DNA of 64,000 nt from Salinimicrobium sp963709775 (GCA_963709775.1 CAVPXS010000007.1:310001-374000), one strand, 5' to 3'; shown: positions 9,149 through 18,246, counted from the stretch's first letter. Made by a program: numbers and translations. The notes: generated from the sequence alone by a model not told the origin.

Positions 9149-9820
9149 CTATTTCTTACCGGCAATTACAAGGACAATTTCCCCCTTAGGTGGCTTTTTT
9201 TCGTAGTATTCCAGTACTTCTACTGCTGTTCCTCTTACTGTCTCCTCATGTAATTTTGTAATTTCCCGCGAAACAGAGACCTGACGATCTTCGCCGAAAT
9301 ATTCCTTTATCTGTCCAAGAGTCTTCAAAAGCTTATGTGGCGATTCATAAAGGATCATGGTTCTTGTTTCCTGCGCAAGGATTTCCAGCCGTGTCTGCCT
9401 TCCTTTTTTCACCGGAAGAAAACCTTCGAAAACGAATTTATCATTCGGTAACCCACTATTCACAAGCGCCGGAACAAAGGCAGTGGCTCCGGGCAAACAA
9501 TCTACTTCAATACCGGCTTCCACACAGGCCCGGGTTAATAAAAATCCCGGATCGCTAATGGCCGGGGTGCCGGCATCACTAATAAGCGCAATAGTTTTTC
9601 CATTCTGGATTTGCCGCACTACATTCTCCACCGTCTTATGCTCATTGTGCATATGGTGGCTCTGCATGGGAGTGTTGATCTCGAAATGTTTTAGAAGTTT
9701 TCCGCTGTTACGGGTATCTTCAGCCAGGATAAGATCGGCTTCTTTTAGAATCCTTATGGCGCGAAAAGTAATGTCTTCCAGGTTGCCAATAGGAGTTGGC
9801 ACAAGATATAATTTAGCCAT
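9149..9820 (-). CDS. rsmI: 16S rRNA (cytidine(1402)-2'-O)-methyltransferase
   Basis: RsmI 2'-O-methylates C1402 in the decoding centre of 16S rRNA using S-adenosylmethionine. The 223-residue product has the tetrapyrrole-methylase fold. The hallmark N-terminus LYLVPTPIGNLEDITFRA, AEDTRNSGKLLKHF and the SAM-binding LISDAGTPAISDPG are intact. At the end, ITKLHEETVRGT and KGEIVLVI are typical. It is slightly shorter than the E. coli protein because it lacks the small C-terminal extension. The stop codon directly abuts that of the convergent lipoprotein gene. Confidence 0.96.
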   Translation of the reverse strand: MAKLYLVPTPIGNLEDITFRAIRILKEADLILAEDTRNSGKLLKHFEINTPMQSHHMHNEHKTVENVVRQIQNGKTIALISDAGTPAISDPGFLLTRACVEAGIEVDCLPGATAFVPALVNSGLPNDKFVFEGFLPVKKGRQTRLEILAQETRTMILYESPHKLLKTLGQIKEYFGEDRQVSVSREITKLHEETVRGTAVEVLEYYEKKPPKGEIVLVIAGKK

Positions 9821-9828
9821 ACAACCTG

Positions 9829-10659
9829 TTACTCGAAGTTCTTTTCAACTATAGCCAAAAACCGGCTTTCATAATCTTCTTTTCCTTCCCAGTTATTATA
9901 ATCTGGTTTGACCATGTTAGCGACAAAATTAAAGGCTTCTTCTTTCGACCTGATGGTTATGAGTTGCGAAAGCACCCGGTTATAATCGGAAGTACTTCCG
10001 TCAAATAGATGTTTCACAAAGGCCATGCGATCATTAAGGCCGATATTTATACCCTTTTTGAGACGGTCATTGAGAGAACGTGGTTTATCCTGGGATGATC
10101 CTGCCCTGTTTACCGGCTCAAACTGCGGGAGGTTATCATAATGAACCCCGCCAATATCGTTCATATCATTCTTCTTGTAATCACGTGATTCAACATGTGC
10201 AAAAAGATCATCCACCTGCTGAGTTTCGGGTGGCATCTGGGCAACTATGTCTTTTATCTTTTCGGTATTGGGTTCTGTGATCTCTTCAGAATCATTGTAC
10301 TCAAGACCGGTAGGATTGTAGTCGTCAGATTCGGGAGAATTTTCTTCCTGCTTTACCGGCTCAGCCTTCTTTTCCGGAGTTTTTTCCTCCTGCTTTTTTT
10401 CTACAGGTGCTTTTACTGTTTCCTTCTCTACTTTTGGAGCTTCTACTTTCTGCGCAGTTTTCACCACCTCCTGCTGCCTTATTTCAGCAGCGGTATAAAG
10501 GTTGGATTCAGTAAAATTATACACAGTTAATTTCTCGTACAACCTCCTGGCAAGTTCCTTCAACTCACCGGTAGAGACCTGTTCCTGGTCTTTTAAAAGA
10601 GCAACTTTTTCGGCCAAAGCTACTAATTCCTCTTTCAACTGCTTTTTCATAACTTTCAT
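9829..10659 (-). CDS. Conserved hypothetical, coiled-coil and Lys/Glu-rich cytoplasmic protein
   Basis: The product is 276 residues and soluble, with no signal peptide. Residues 1-45 form a predicted coiled coil (KKQLKEELVALAEKVALLKDQEQVS). Residues 70-150 are a low-complexity Lys/Glu/Pro linker (VEKKQEEKTPEKKAEPVKQEE). The conserved part is the C-terminal 90 residues (LNDRLKKGINIGLNDRMAFVKHLFDGSTSDYNRVLSQL). The pattern NDRxxFxxxLFxGxxxDYNRxLxxL is one I associate with a small uncharacterised flavobacterial family usually next to rsmI or tdk. No catalytic motif is visible. It lies 8 bases before rsmI and is probably co-transcribed with it. Function unknown. Confidence 0.8.
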   Translation of the reverse strand: MKVMKKQLKEELVALAEKVALLKDQEQVSTGELKELARRLYEKLTVYNFTESNLYTAAEIRQQEVVKTAQKVEAPKVEKETVKAPVEKKQEEKTPEKKAEPVKQEENSPESDDYNPTGLEYNDSEEITEPNTEKIKDIVAQMPPETQQVDDLFAHVESRDYKKNDMNDIGGVHYDNLPQFEPVNRAGSSQDKPRSLNDRLKKGINIGLNDRMAFVKHLFDGSTSDYNRVLSQLITIRSKEEAFNFVANMVKPDYNNWEGKEDYESRFLAIVEKNFE

Positions 10660-10690
10660 GCTTGCAACCCAAATGCGGTTGTATTTTTAA

Positions 10691-10698
10691 TAAATTTG
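10691..10698 (+). promoter_or_regulatory. -7 promoter element for tdk-alr
   Basis: TAAATTTG fits TAnnTTTG. It lies 51 bases before the ATG at 10750 and overlaps the earlier ATG (10696). The earlier ATG therefore cannot be in the transcript, and 10750 is supported as the tdk start. Confidence 0.55.
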
Positions 10699-10749
10699 TG
10701 TCACCTTTATCAAAAGCGATGTCCGCTTTTTGGTCTTGAAAAATACAAA

Positions 10750-11418
10750 ATGTTTCTCGAAAATACAGTAAATCATAAGGAGCAATTTGGGTGGATTGAA
10801 GTTATATGCGGTTCGATGTTCTCGGGAAAGACCGAAGAGCTTATTCGCAGGCTCAAACGCGCAAAATTTGCCAAACAAAAGGTTGAGATCTTTAAACCTG
10901 CAATAGATGTTCGCTATAATGAGGAGATGGTTGTTTCCCATGACTCGAATGAAATAAGATCCACGCCTGTACCTGCTGCCGCCAATATTAGGTTGCTGGC
11001 AGATGACTGCGACGTGGTAGGCATTGATGAGGCTCAGTTTTTTGACCAGGAGATCGTCTCTGTGTGCAATGATCTTGCAAACAGAGGTGTAAGGGTCATA
11101 GTAGCGGGTCTCGATATGGATTTTAAAGGCAATCCATTTGGTCCCATGCCTAATCTTATGGCCACAGCCGAATATGTGACGAAGGTGCATGCCGTATGCA
11201 CCCGCACAGGAAACCTGGCCCAATTCAGTTATCGCAAAACTTCTAATGAAGACCTGGTAATGCTGGGAGAGACCGAAGAATACGAGCCACTTAGCCGGGG
11301 CGCTTTTTACAAGGCCCGATTAAAGGAAAAATTAAGAAATTTCGAGGTGAAAGACCCTGAGGAATTAAAAGATACAAAAAGAAGTGAGCATGCCGAAAGC
11401 CAGGGAGACCGTACTTGA
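10750..11418 (+). CDS. tdk: Thymidine kinase (type II)
   Basis: Thymidine kinase phosphorylates thymidine to dTMP in nucleotide salvage. The product from ATG 10750 is 222 residues. The P-loop ICGSMFSGKTEELIRRL is near residue 20, followed by the DEAQFFDQE Walker B/catalytic glutamate segment and GLDMDFKGNPFGPMP. The lasso region near AVCTRTGNLAQFSYRK has a single cysteine, so the structural zinc site found in many type II enzymes appears incomplete. The longer frame from 10696 is rejected because it overlaps the -7 promoter element. The last 29-35 bases overlap the start of alr, which suggests translational coupling of two otherwise unrelated enzymes. Confidence 0.94.
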   Translation: MFLENTVNHKEQFGWIEVICGSMFSGKTEELIRRLKRAKFAKQKVEIFKPAIDVRYNEEMVVSHDSNEIRSTPVPAAANIRLLADDCDVVGIDEAQFFDQEIVSVCNDLANRGVRVIVAGLDMDFKGNPFGPMPNLMATAEYVTKVHAVCTRTGNLAQFSYRKTSNEDLVMLGETEEYEPLSRGAFYKARLKEKLRNFEVKDPEELKDTKRSEHAESQGDRT

Positions 11419-12499
11419 GATTGACCTCAATGCCTTAGCGCATAACTACAATTACATAAGATCAAAAATTGATAAAGACGTAAAATTCATGGCCGTTGTC
11501 AAAGCCTTTGGCTACGGAAGTGATGTCACCGGAATTGCACAAAAACTTGTGGAACTCGGCGCAGACTATTTTGCGGTTGCCTATACCTCTGAAGGTATTG
11601 CTCTTCGGGAAGCTGGCATAGAAACACCAATTCTTGTACTCCATCCTCAGTCTGCAAATTTTGAAGCTGTAATTGACCACTGTCTGGAACCCAGCCTTTA
11701 CAGTGAATTTGTGCTGGAGGAATTCATTAAAACAGCCGAAAAGCAGCAACAAAAGAACTATCCGGTACATATTAAATTCAATACCGGGTTGAACCGATTG
11801 GGTTTTTCAGAAAAAGAAACTTCTGTTGTGAGAGACCTGCTAAAAGGAACATCGGCTGTCAAGGCAACCTCTTTCTTTTCTCATCTAGCAGCAAGCGAAG
11901 ACTGGCGGGAAAGGGAATTCACCCTAATGCAGATCCATACCTTTCGCAAGATTGCCATAAAACTATATGATGAATTGGGTTACAGGCCTTTGTTGCACAT
12001 TTGTAACACTTCGGGAGTTATAAACTATCCCAAAGCGCATTTCGACATGATTCGTTCGGGAATTGGACTTTACGGTTTTGGCAACGATGAATCCGAAGAT
12101 CAAAAACTTAAACCTATTGGCACTTTAAAGACTATAGTTTCTCAAATCCATACCATGGAAAAGGGGGAGACCTTGGGGTACAACCGGGCCTTTACTGCAG
12201 GAAAAACCACTAAGACAGCTACCCTGCCTATTGGCCATGCCGATGGGATCAACAGGCAATACGGCAATGGCCGTGCCGGCGTCTTCATTAACGGTAAATA
12301 TGCACCTATTATAGGAAATGTTTGTATGGACATGATCATGGTGGATATTACAGGAATAGATTGCGAAGAAGGGGATGAAGTTATTATTTTTGGCGGACCT
12401 CAACATGCTACTGAATTTGCAGCAAAGGGAAATACAATCTCTTATGAGCTTATTACCGGCATCTCCCAAAGGGTAAAGAGAATACTGGTTAATAATTAA
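11384..12499 (+). CDS. alr: Alanine racemase
   Basis: Alr interconverts L- and D-alanine, supplying D-alanine for peptidoglycan. The 371-residue product has the fold type III PLP domain: the cofactor lysine lies in VVKAFGYGSD (about residue 40), and substrate or phosphate contacts in HICNTSGVINYP and RSGIGLYGF. The C-terminal beta-domain carries the catalytic tyrosine region LGYNRAFTAG and IIGNVCMDMIMVD. The start is either GTG 11384 or ATG 11390 two codons later; the ATG is equally plausible. The gene overlaps tdk. In some relatives Alr is fused to or paired with MurF, but no murF is present here. Confidence 0.95.
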   Translation: MSMPKARETVLEIDLNALAHNYNYIRSKIDKDVKFMAVVKAFGYGSDVTGIAQKLVELGADYFAVAYTSEGIALREAGIETPILVLHPQSANFEAVIDHCLEPSLYSEFVLEEFIKTAEKQQQKNYPVHIKFNTGLNRLGFSEKETSVVRDLLKGTSAVKATSFFSHLAASEDWREREFTLMQIHTFRKIAIKLYDELGYRPLLHICNTSGVINYPKAHFDMIRSGIGLYGFGNDESEDQKLKPIGTLKTIVSQIHTMEKGETLGYNRAFTAGKTTKTATLPIGHADGINRQYGNGRAGVFINGKYAPIIGNVCMDMIMVDITGIDCEEGDEVIIFGGPQHATEFAAKGNTISYELITGISQRVKRILVNN

Positions 12500-12536
12500 T
12501 CCTTAATTTTAACCTGCTAACTACATTCTAAAAACT

Positions 12537-12965
12537 ATGGCATTTTTAAAAGATTTCAAGACCTTTTTAATGAAAGGTGATATTATCGCTCTTGCTACGG
12601 CAGTAGTTGTTGGAGGTGCGTTCAATAAAATAGTTTCTTCTGTTGTTGCAGATATCATCATGCCGCTTATAGGAGTAATCACAGGCGGAGTTGATTTTTC
12701 GCAGAAATTCATTTCCCTTGATGGAAATGACTATGAGACTTTAGACGCCGCAAAAGAAGCCGAAGCTGCTGTTCTCACCTATGGAAATTTAATCCAGGCC
12801 ATTATTTATTTTATTATTGTAGCCTTTTTCATTTTCCTGGTCCTACGTGCTTATGAAAGGACAAAGACCAAGAAGGAAGCTCCAAAAGTGACCGAGCCAA
12901 AAGGACCGTCCCAGGAAGAATTGCTTACAGAAATAAGGGATGAACTAAGGAAAAACAACAGGTAA
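12537..12965 (+). CDS. mscL: Large-conductance mechanosensitive channel
   Basis: MscL is a homopentameric inner-membrane channel that opens under membrane tension to release solutes during hypo-osmotic shock. The 142-residue product shows the N-terminal amphipathic helix (FLKDFKTFLMKGDIIALA) and the first transmembrane helix with the family pattern AVVVGGAFNKIVSSVVADIIMPLIG. A periplasmic loop follows, then the second helix (LIQAIIYFIIVAFFIFLVL) and a charged cytoplasmic helix ending in LLTEIRDELRKN, the conserved bundle. It has 37 bases between itself and alr and ends before a strong terminator. Confidence 0.96.
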   Translation: MAFLKDFKTFLMKGDIIALATAVVVGGAFNKIVSSVVADIIMPLIGVITGGVDFSQKFISLDGNDYETLDAAKEAEAAVLTYGNLIQAIIYFIIVAFFIFLVLRAYERTKTKKEAPKVTEPKGPSQEELLTEIRDELRKNNR

Positions 12966-13079
12966 ATCTTAAGCTACAACCACGTAAGCTTCAAAAGATT
13001 GAGCAGGATTTTTTATATTTGCTGAAAGACATAACTAAAGACACGTAGTAACCGCTACGCTACATATCCTAATCCTAAA

Positions 13080-13107
13080 CCCCCGAAGAAATCGGGGGTC
13101 TTTTTTT
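13080..13107 (+). terminator. Rho-independent terminator after mscL
   Basis: CCCCCGA, a five-base loop and TCGGGGG are followed by TC and seven T. It closes the tdk-alr-mscL transcript. Confidence 0.92.
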
Positions 13108-13207
13108 GCTTTAATCTTCATATTTAACAATCTGTGTAAATTGGTTATAATAAATTGGAGTCTTTATAATTTTCATTTCCCTATTCTTTTAATTACAAGC
13201 AGTACAA

Positions 13208-13296
13208 TACCTTTGCATCGTTAAAAAATAAGACCCCGGGAAGGAGAGACCAATTAGGTTTCCAAACCCTGGAAGGTCCTCTAATAAATATACATT
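13208..13296 (+). promoter_or_regulatory. Promoter and structured leader of asd
   Basis: TACCTTTG at 13208-13215 fits the -7 consensus. It implies a leader of about 75 bases before ATG 13297. The leader is unusually GC-rich for its surroundings and can fold: TTCCA (13260-13264) pairs with TGGAA (13270-13274) around AACCC, and AGAGACC before it can pair with GGTCCTCT after it with one bulge. No known riboswitch class is recognised. The rest of the gap (12966-13207) holds only the terminator. Confidence 0.45.
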
Positions 13297-14286
13297 ATGA
13301 AAGTAGCAGTAGTTGGTGCCACCGGGATGGTGGGACAGGTGATGTTAAAAGTGCTCGCAGAAAGAAATTTCCCGGTAACCGAATTATTACCGGTAGCTTC
13401 AGAAAGATCTGTGGGCAACAAAATAAATTTCAATAATAAGGAGTATGAAGTAATAGGCCTGGAAGAGGCAGTCGCACAAAAACCTGATATCGCCCTTTTT
13501 TCGGCTGGAGGGGAAACCTCTCTGGAATGGGCTCCAAAATTCGCAGAAGCAGGTACTACAGTGATCGACAATTCTTCAGCCTGGAGAATGCACCCGGATA
13601 AGAAACTTGTCGTGCCCGAGATAAATGCTTCAGAATTAACCAAAGAAGACAAGATCATTGCCAACCCAAACTGTTCCACTATTCAAATGGTTATGGCTCT
13701 TGCTCCCCTGCACCAAAAGTATGGAATTCAAAGGGTGGTGGTCTCGACCTATCAGTCTATTACGGGAACAGGAGTGAAAGCCGTTCAGCAATTAGAAAAT
13801 GAATATAAAGGGGAACAGGGCGAAATGGCTTATCCTTACCCAATTCACCGCAATGCCATCCCGCAGTGTGATGTTTTTGAAGAAAATGGTTATACCAAGG
13901 AGGAGATGAAACTCACCAATGAGACCAAAAAGATCCTAAAGGATGACAGCGTCGAAGTTACAGCTACTGCTATTCGAATTCCGGTAGTGGGCGGCCACAG
14001 CGAATCTGTCAATGTAACCTTCAAAAATGATTTCGATATCAATGAACTGCGAAGAATCCTTAAAGATTTTCCCGGGGTTACAGTGCAGGACAATACAGAT
14101 GTCAATACTTACCCAATGCCTATTTATGCCGAAGGTAAAGATGATGTATTTGTAGGGCGCATTAGAAGGGACCTTTCTCAACCAAATTCGCTAAATATGT
14201 GGATCGTAGCCGATAACCTGCGAAAGGGTGCGGCAACAAACGCGATACAGATAGCCGAATACCTGGTTAAAAATGATCTTGTATAG
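13297..14286 (+). CDS. asd: Aspartate-semialdehyde dehydrogenase
   Basis: Asd reduces aspartyl phosphate to aspartate semialdehyde with NADPH, the branch point to lysine, diaminopimelate, threonine and methionine. The 329-residue product has the Rossmann motif VAVVGATGMVGQVM at the N-terminus, the catalytic cysteine in ANPNCSTIQMV (Cys126), SYQSITGTG-type segment VVSTYQSITGTGVKA, and the catalytic histidine in RIPVVGGHSESVNV. Length and motifs match the Gram-positive/Bacteroidetes type. It has its own promoter and no obvious operon partner. Confidence 0.96.
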   Translation: MKVAVVGATGMVGQVMLKVLAERNFPVTELLPVASERSVGNKINFNNKEYEVIGLEEAVAQKPDIALFSAGGETSLEWAPKFAEAGTTVIDNSSAWRMHPDKKLVVPEINASELTKEDKIIANPNCSTIQMVMALAPLHQKYGIQRVVVSTYQSITGTGVKAVQQLENEYKGEQGEMAYPYPIHRNAIPQCDVFEENGYTKEEMKLTNETKKILKDDSVEVTATAIRIPVVGGHSESVNVTFKNDFDINELRRILKDFPGVTVQDNTDVNTYPMPIYAEGKDDVFVGRIRRDLSQPNSLNMWIVADNLRKGAATNAIQIAEYLVKNDLV

Positions 14287-14416
14287 AAAAAGGTGTCAAA
14301 AGTGACATTTTTGAGAAGTTATATTTTAAGGCTGCATATTCCTGTGCAGCCTTTCTTAATACCATACGATTTAGCAGAAAAATACCTATTTTAGGACCTG
14401 TCTTAAATTTTGAGAA

Positions 14417-16594
14417 ATGAAGAAAACTATAATTACTGTAATCGCTGCCGGAGCATTGATCTCTTGCGGAAGTTCACAACAACAACAGCCGGAACCACCC
14501 GTTCCCCCAACACCTCAAACCCCCTCAACTGCATTGGAATATCCTGAGACCCGCAAGGGCAATACCGTAGACACATACTTTGGAACTCAGGTACAGGATC
14601 CATACCGCTGGCTGGAAGATGACCGCAGCGCAGAGACCGAAGCCTGGGTAAAGGCACAAAATGAGGTCACATTTGATTATTTAGACCAAATTCCTTTTAG
14701 GGATGAACTTAAACAAAGACTAACCGAACTCTGGAACTATGAGAAACTAAGTGCTCCAAGTGAAGAAGGTGGCTGGATCTACTTCAGCAAGAATGATGGA
14801 CTCCAAAACCAAAGTGTTATCTACCGTAAAAAGTCTGAAGATGCCGCTCCTGAAGTCTTTTTAGATCCGAATAAATTCAGTGAGGACGGCACTACTTCTC
14901 TCGCCGGAATGAATTTTTCTGAAGACGGAAAAAAACTGGCTTACAGTATATCTGAAGGTGGTAGCGACTGGAGAAAAGTGATTGTCATCGACGCCGAAAC
15001 GAAAGAGGTTATTGAAGATACCCTTGTAAATGTAAAATTCAGCGGACTTTCCTGGAAAGGGAATGAAGGTTTTTACTACTCGAGCTATGATAAACCTGAA
15101 GGAAGCGAACTTTCAGCAAAGACAGATCAGCACAAGCTGTATTACCATGAACTGGGAACAGCCCAAAGTGAGGATAAAGTGATCTTTGGTGCTACTCCCG
15201 AGCAAAAACATCGCTACATAGGTGGAAACGTATCTGAGGATAACCGTTACCTGTTTATTTCGGCCAGGAGTTCAACTTCAGGAGGAAAGCTTTTCATGAT
15301 GGACCTTACCAAAGATAATCCTACCATTGATACCATTGTAGGACATGAAAAGAACGAGAGCTATGTGATCGACAACCATGACAGCAAACTCTTTATTGTC
15401 ACCAATATGGATGCGCCAAACAGGAAGATAGTTACTGTTGATGCTGCAAACCCAACTCCCGAAAACTGGAAAGACCTTATTCCTGAGACCGAAAATGTTC
15501 TTAGCCCCTCAACCGGTGGCGGGTACATTTTTGCAGAATACATGCAGGATGCAGTTTCGAATGTAAAACAGTATGACTACGAAGGAAAACTTGTTAGAGA
15601 AGTCGAGCTTCCGGGAATTGGTACCGTAGGCGGCTTTGGTGGTGAAAAAGATGAAAAAGATCTTTATTACAGCTTTACTAACTACGTCACTCCCGGCAGC
15701 ATTTATAAATACAATGTTGAAAGTGGAAACTCTGTACTTTATAACAGCCCTAAAGTGGCTTTTAATCCCGATGAATACACCAGTGAGCAGGTTTTTTATA
15801 CCTCAAAAGACGGTACAAAGGTCCCAATGATCATCACTTATAAAAAAGGGACTAAAATGAACGGGAAGAACCCAACCATCCTTTACGGTTATGGCGGATT
15901 CAATGTAAGTCTTACCCCATCCTTTAGCATTGCAAATGCAGTATGGATGGAGCAGGGAGGAATTTACGCTGTGCCTAACCTTCGCGGAGGTGGGGAATAT
16001 GGAAAAGAATGGCATGACGCCGGTACTAAAATGCAGAAGCAAAATGTTTTTGACGATTTTATTGCAGCTGCCGAATATCTTATAGAAAACGATTATACTT
16101 CCAGAGATTACCTCGCTATTAGGGGAGGTTCTAATGGAGGGCTTTTAGTGGGAGCTACCATGACCCAGCGTCCAGATCTTATGAAAGTGGCTTTACCTGC
16201 CGTAGGAGTGCTGGATATGCTTCGCTATCACACTTTCACCGCAGGTGCAGGATGGGCCTACGATTATGGTACTTCTGAAGAAAGTGAAGAAATGTTTAAT
16301 TATATAAAAGGATACTCTCCTGTTCACAATGTTGAAAAAGGAGAAGAATATCCTGCCACCATGATCACTACAGGAGATCACGATGACCGTGTTGTCCCTG
16401 CTCATTCGTTCAAGTTTGCTGCCGAGCTTCAGGAAAAGCACGCGGGAGACGAGCCGGTGTTAATAAGGATTGAGACCAATGCAGGCCACGGGGCAGGAAC
16501 TCCTGTGAGTAAAACAATTGAACAATATGCAGATATTTTTGGGTTCACGTTATACAACATGGGCTTTGACCGTCTTCCAAAAGATGAACAATAA
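14417..16594 (+). CDS. Prolyl oligopeptidase (S9A family), lipoprotein
   Basis: The 725-residue product is a serine peptidase that cleaves short peptides after proline. A lipoprotein signal (VIAAGALISCGSS, cysteine at 17) places it at the envelope, unlike the cytoplasmic prototypes. A Gln/Pro-rich linker follows, then the S9A N-terminus (YPETRKGNTVDTYFGTQVQDPYRWLEDD), a seven-bladed beta-propeller and the alpha/beta-hydrolase domain. The catalytic triad is visible: Ser in AIRGGSNGGLLVG, Asp in TGDHDDRVVPAHS, His in NAGHGAGTP. The Pro-specificity loop PNLRGGGEYGKEWHDAG is present. All features fit an active enzyme. Confidence 0.96.
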   Translation: MKKTIITVIAAGALISCGSSQQQQPEPPVPPTPQTPSTALEYPETRKGNTVDTYFGTQVQDPYRWLEDDRSAETEAWVKAQNEVTFDYLDQIPFRDELKQRLTELWNYEKLSAPSEEGGWIYFSKNDGLQNQSVIYRKKSEDAAPEVFLDPNKFSEDGTTSLAGMNFSEDGKKLAYSISEGGSDWRKVIVIDAETKEVIEDTLVNVKFSGLSWKGNEGFYYSSYDKPEGSELSAKTDQHKLYYHELGTAQSEDKVIFGATPEQKHRYIGGNVSEDNRYLFISARSSTSGGKLFMMDLTKDNPTIDTIVGHEKNESYVIDNHDSKLFIVTNMDAPNRKIVTVDAANPTPENWKDLIPETENVLSPSTGGGYIFAEYMQDAVSNVKQYDYEGKLVREVELPGIGTVGGFGGEKDEKDLYYSFTNYVTPGSIYKYNVESGNSVLYNSPKVAFNPDEYTSEQVFYTSKDGTKVPMIITYKKGTKMNGKNPTILYGYGGFNVSLTPSFSIANAVWMEQGGIYAVPNLRGGGEYGKEWHDAGTKMQKQNVFDDFIAAAEYLIENDYTSRDYLAIRGGSNGGLLVGATMTQRPDLMKVALPAVGVLDMLRYHTFTAGAGWAYDYGTSEESEEMFNYIKGYSPVHNVEKGEEYPATMITTGDHDDRVVPAHSFKFAAELQEKHAGDEPVLIRIETNAGHGAGTPVSKTIEQYADIFGFTLYNMGFDRLPKDEQ

Positions 16595-16620
16595 ATATTA
16601 GCATATTTTATTACCTCTTC

Positions 16621-16650
16621 AAAAAGCCTTCTCACGAAGGCTTTTTGCTT
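16621..16650 (+). terminator. Rho-independent terminator after the prolyl oligopeptidase gene
   Basis: AAAAAGCCTTC and GAAGGCTTTTT form a perfect 11-bp stem around TCAC, 27 bases after the stop codon. Confidence 0.88.
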
Positions 16651-16685
16651 TTAAAGCCGTAAATTTACTGCACAATTGAAAGAAC

Positions 16686-17654
16686 ATGCTTAAGGTTAAA
16701 AACCTCTCTTTTGCTTACAGAGAAAAGCCGGTTTTAAAGAACCTGAGCTTTAATATTGAAAAGGGGGAAAACGTCTCAATCATTGGTGCCAGCGGCTGTG
16801 GAAAAAGTACGCTGCTCCAGTCCATCTACGGGCTCCACCACGTGGACGGTAAAATCTTTTGGGATGAAGAGCAATTACTGGGGCCAAACTTCAATATAGT
16901 GCCCGGCGAAGATTTTATGAAGTACCTCACCCAGGATTTCGATCTCATGCCACCTTTAAGTGTAGCCGAAAATGTGGGCAAATATCTTTCCAATGCCTTT
17001 CCGCGGAAAAAGCAGCAAAGGGTAAATGAACTCCTGCAACTGGTCGAAATGAAGGAGCTGGCAAGGGTAAAAGCAAGATTATTAAGTGGAGGGCAACAAC
17101 AACGGGTAGCCCTTGCGAGAGCCCTGGCAAAATCGCCTGAAGTTCTACTCCTGGACGAACCCTTTAGTCACATTGATCATTTTAGAAAGAACAAACTCCG
17201 CCGCAACCTCTTCACTCACTTAAAACAAGCCGGCATCACCGTTTTGGTTGCCACACACGACAGTACCGACGCCCTCTCATTTGCCGATAAGACCATCGCC
17301 ATGAAAAATGGTAAGATCATTCAAATAGGAGAGCCTAAGGAGCTTTACAACAATCCTAAAAGTGCATACGTGGCTTCCCTTTTTGGAGAAGTGAACGAGC
17401 TGCCTGCATCCCTTTTCTTCAAAGAACTACCTGCACGAAAAAGGGTGGTGCTTTATCCCCACGAAATTCAAATTACAAATAGCGGGAATTTCAAAGCCAA
17501 AGTGAAAAGATCCTTTTTCAAAGGCAATCATTTCCTTCTGGAAGTAGAGAGAGAAGGAGAGAATATTTTAATTGAATCGACCCGCGATATCCTTCCCAAC
17601 AAAATGGTTCACCTTTCCTTTAAAGAAGAACTCCTGGAAAAAAGGTTGAGGTAA
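16686..17654 (+). CDS. ABC transporter ATP-binding protein
   Basis: The 322-residue protein is an ABC ATPase of the importer type. It has Walker A GASGCGKSTLLQS, Q-loop YLTQDFDLMPPLSV, signature LLSGGQQQRVALARAL, Walker B VLLLDEPFSHID and the H-loop VATHDSTDAL. Residues 235-322 look like a TOBE-type regulatory extension (YPHEIQITNSGNFKAKVKRSFFKGNHFLLEVE), which is typical of the iron/polyamine/molybdate group (FbpC, PotA). No permease or binding protein is nearby, so the substrate cannot be told. It may serve a distant permease or have another role. Confidence 0.9.
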   Translation: MLKVKNLSFAYREKPVLKNLSFNIEKGENVSIIGASGCGKSTLLQSIYGLHHVDGKIFWDEEQLLGPNFNIVPGEDFMKYLTQDFDLMPPLSVAENVGKYLSNAFPRKKQQRVNELLQLVEMKELARVKARLLSGGQQQRVALARALAKSPEVLLLDEPFSHIDHFRKNKLRRNLFTHLKQAGITVLVATHDSTDALSFADKTIAMKNGKIIQIGEPKELYNNPKSAYVASLFGEVNELPASLFFKELPARKRVVLYPHEIQITNSGNFKAKVKRSFFKGNHFLLEVEREGENILIESTRDILPNKMVHLSFKEELLEKRLR

Positions 17655-17788
17655 TTTAAGAGCTGTTGACGTCCATGTATAGAATCAATTCTCCCTTCAG
17701 GAGAGGCATCGTTGGTGTTATGGATCGCGTTTAAATATTAACCCGCAGGAGAAATAGAAGAAACTGAGTAACATATAGGTAATCAGGA

Positions 17789-18244
17789 TTAAATAACCTT
17801 CTGTATTTGAAATTCCCTGCCGTTAAAGGTTACAGTACTCCCTTCAGTTTTTCCGTTTAAAGCCTTTGCTATTGGAGAACCCGCTCCCACTGCATAGTAT
17901 TTCTCTCCTTCCACCGTTAATTCTCCCGCCGGAATCGCAATAAAATAATTTGCTAAAGAAGTCTTGACCACACTTCCAAAACCGGCAGCAGTATCCTTTC
18001 GTCTTTCAGGAATCATGCGCAGTGTTTTTCGCAATTTGCTAAACTCTTCATGCTGCCCGGCCAGCTTTTCGAATTCCAGGTGAAGCATGGCGCGTCCTGT
18101 TTCATATTTGTCGCCCATGGAGCACTTTGTTTCCAATTTGAGTGCAGCTTCGAGATCTTTAATGGCATTCTGTACCGTATGAAGTTTTGACTCCACATAT
18201 ACCTCACAGGCTTTTATAAGTTGTTCTTTTGTTGCAGTACTCAT
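17789..18244 (-). CDS. GreA/GreB-like small protein
   Basis: The 151-residue product has an N-terminal predicted coiled coil (residues 5-80, ACEVYVESKLHTVQNAIKDL...HEEFSKLRKTLRMI). Its C-terminal domain ends in AVGAGSPIAKALNGKTEGSTVTF, which closely resembles the end of GreA/GreB (SPIGKALLGKKVGDxV). Gre factors insert their coiled coil into RNA polymerase to rescue backtracked complexes. The coiled-coil tip here lacks the obvious paired acidic residues (DE) of active GreA, so it may regulate RNA polymerase rather than cleave RNA. I recall proteins of this type being labelled 3-oxoacyl-ACP synthase in flavobacterial genomes; nothing in the sequence supports that name. Confidence 0.75.
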   Translation of the reverse strand: MSTATKEQLIKACEVYVESKLHTVQNAIKDLEAALKLETKCSMGDKYETGRAMLHLEFEKLAGQHEEFSKLRKTLRMIPERRKDTAAGFGSVVKTSLANYFIAIPAGELTVEGEKYYAVGAGSPIAKALNGKTEGSTVTFNGREFQIQKVI

Positions 18245-18246
18245 TA

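Noticed and set aside
10696..10749. Longer N-terminus of thymidine kinase from the ATG at 10696
   Set aside because: It overlaps the -7 promoter element and adds residues not seen in the family; ATG 10750 fits both.
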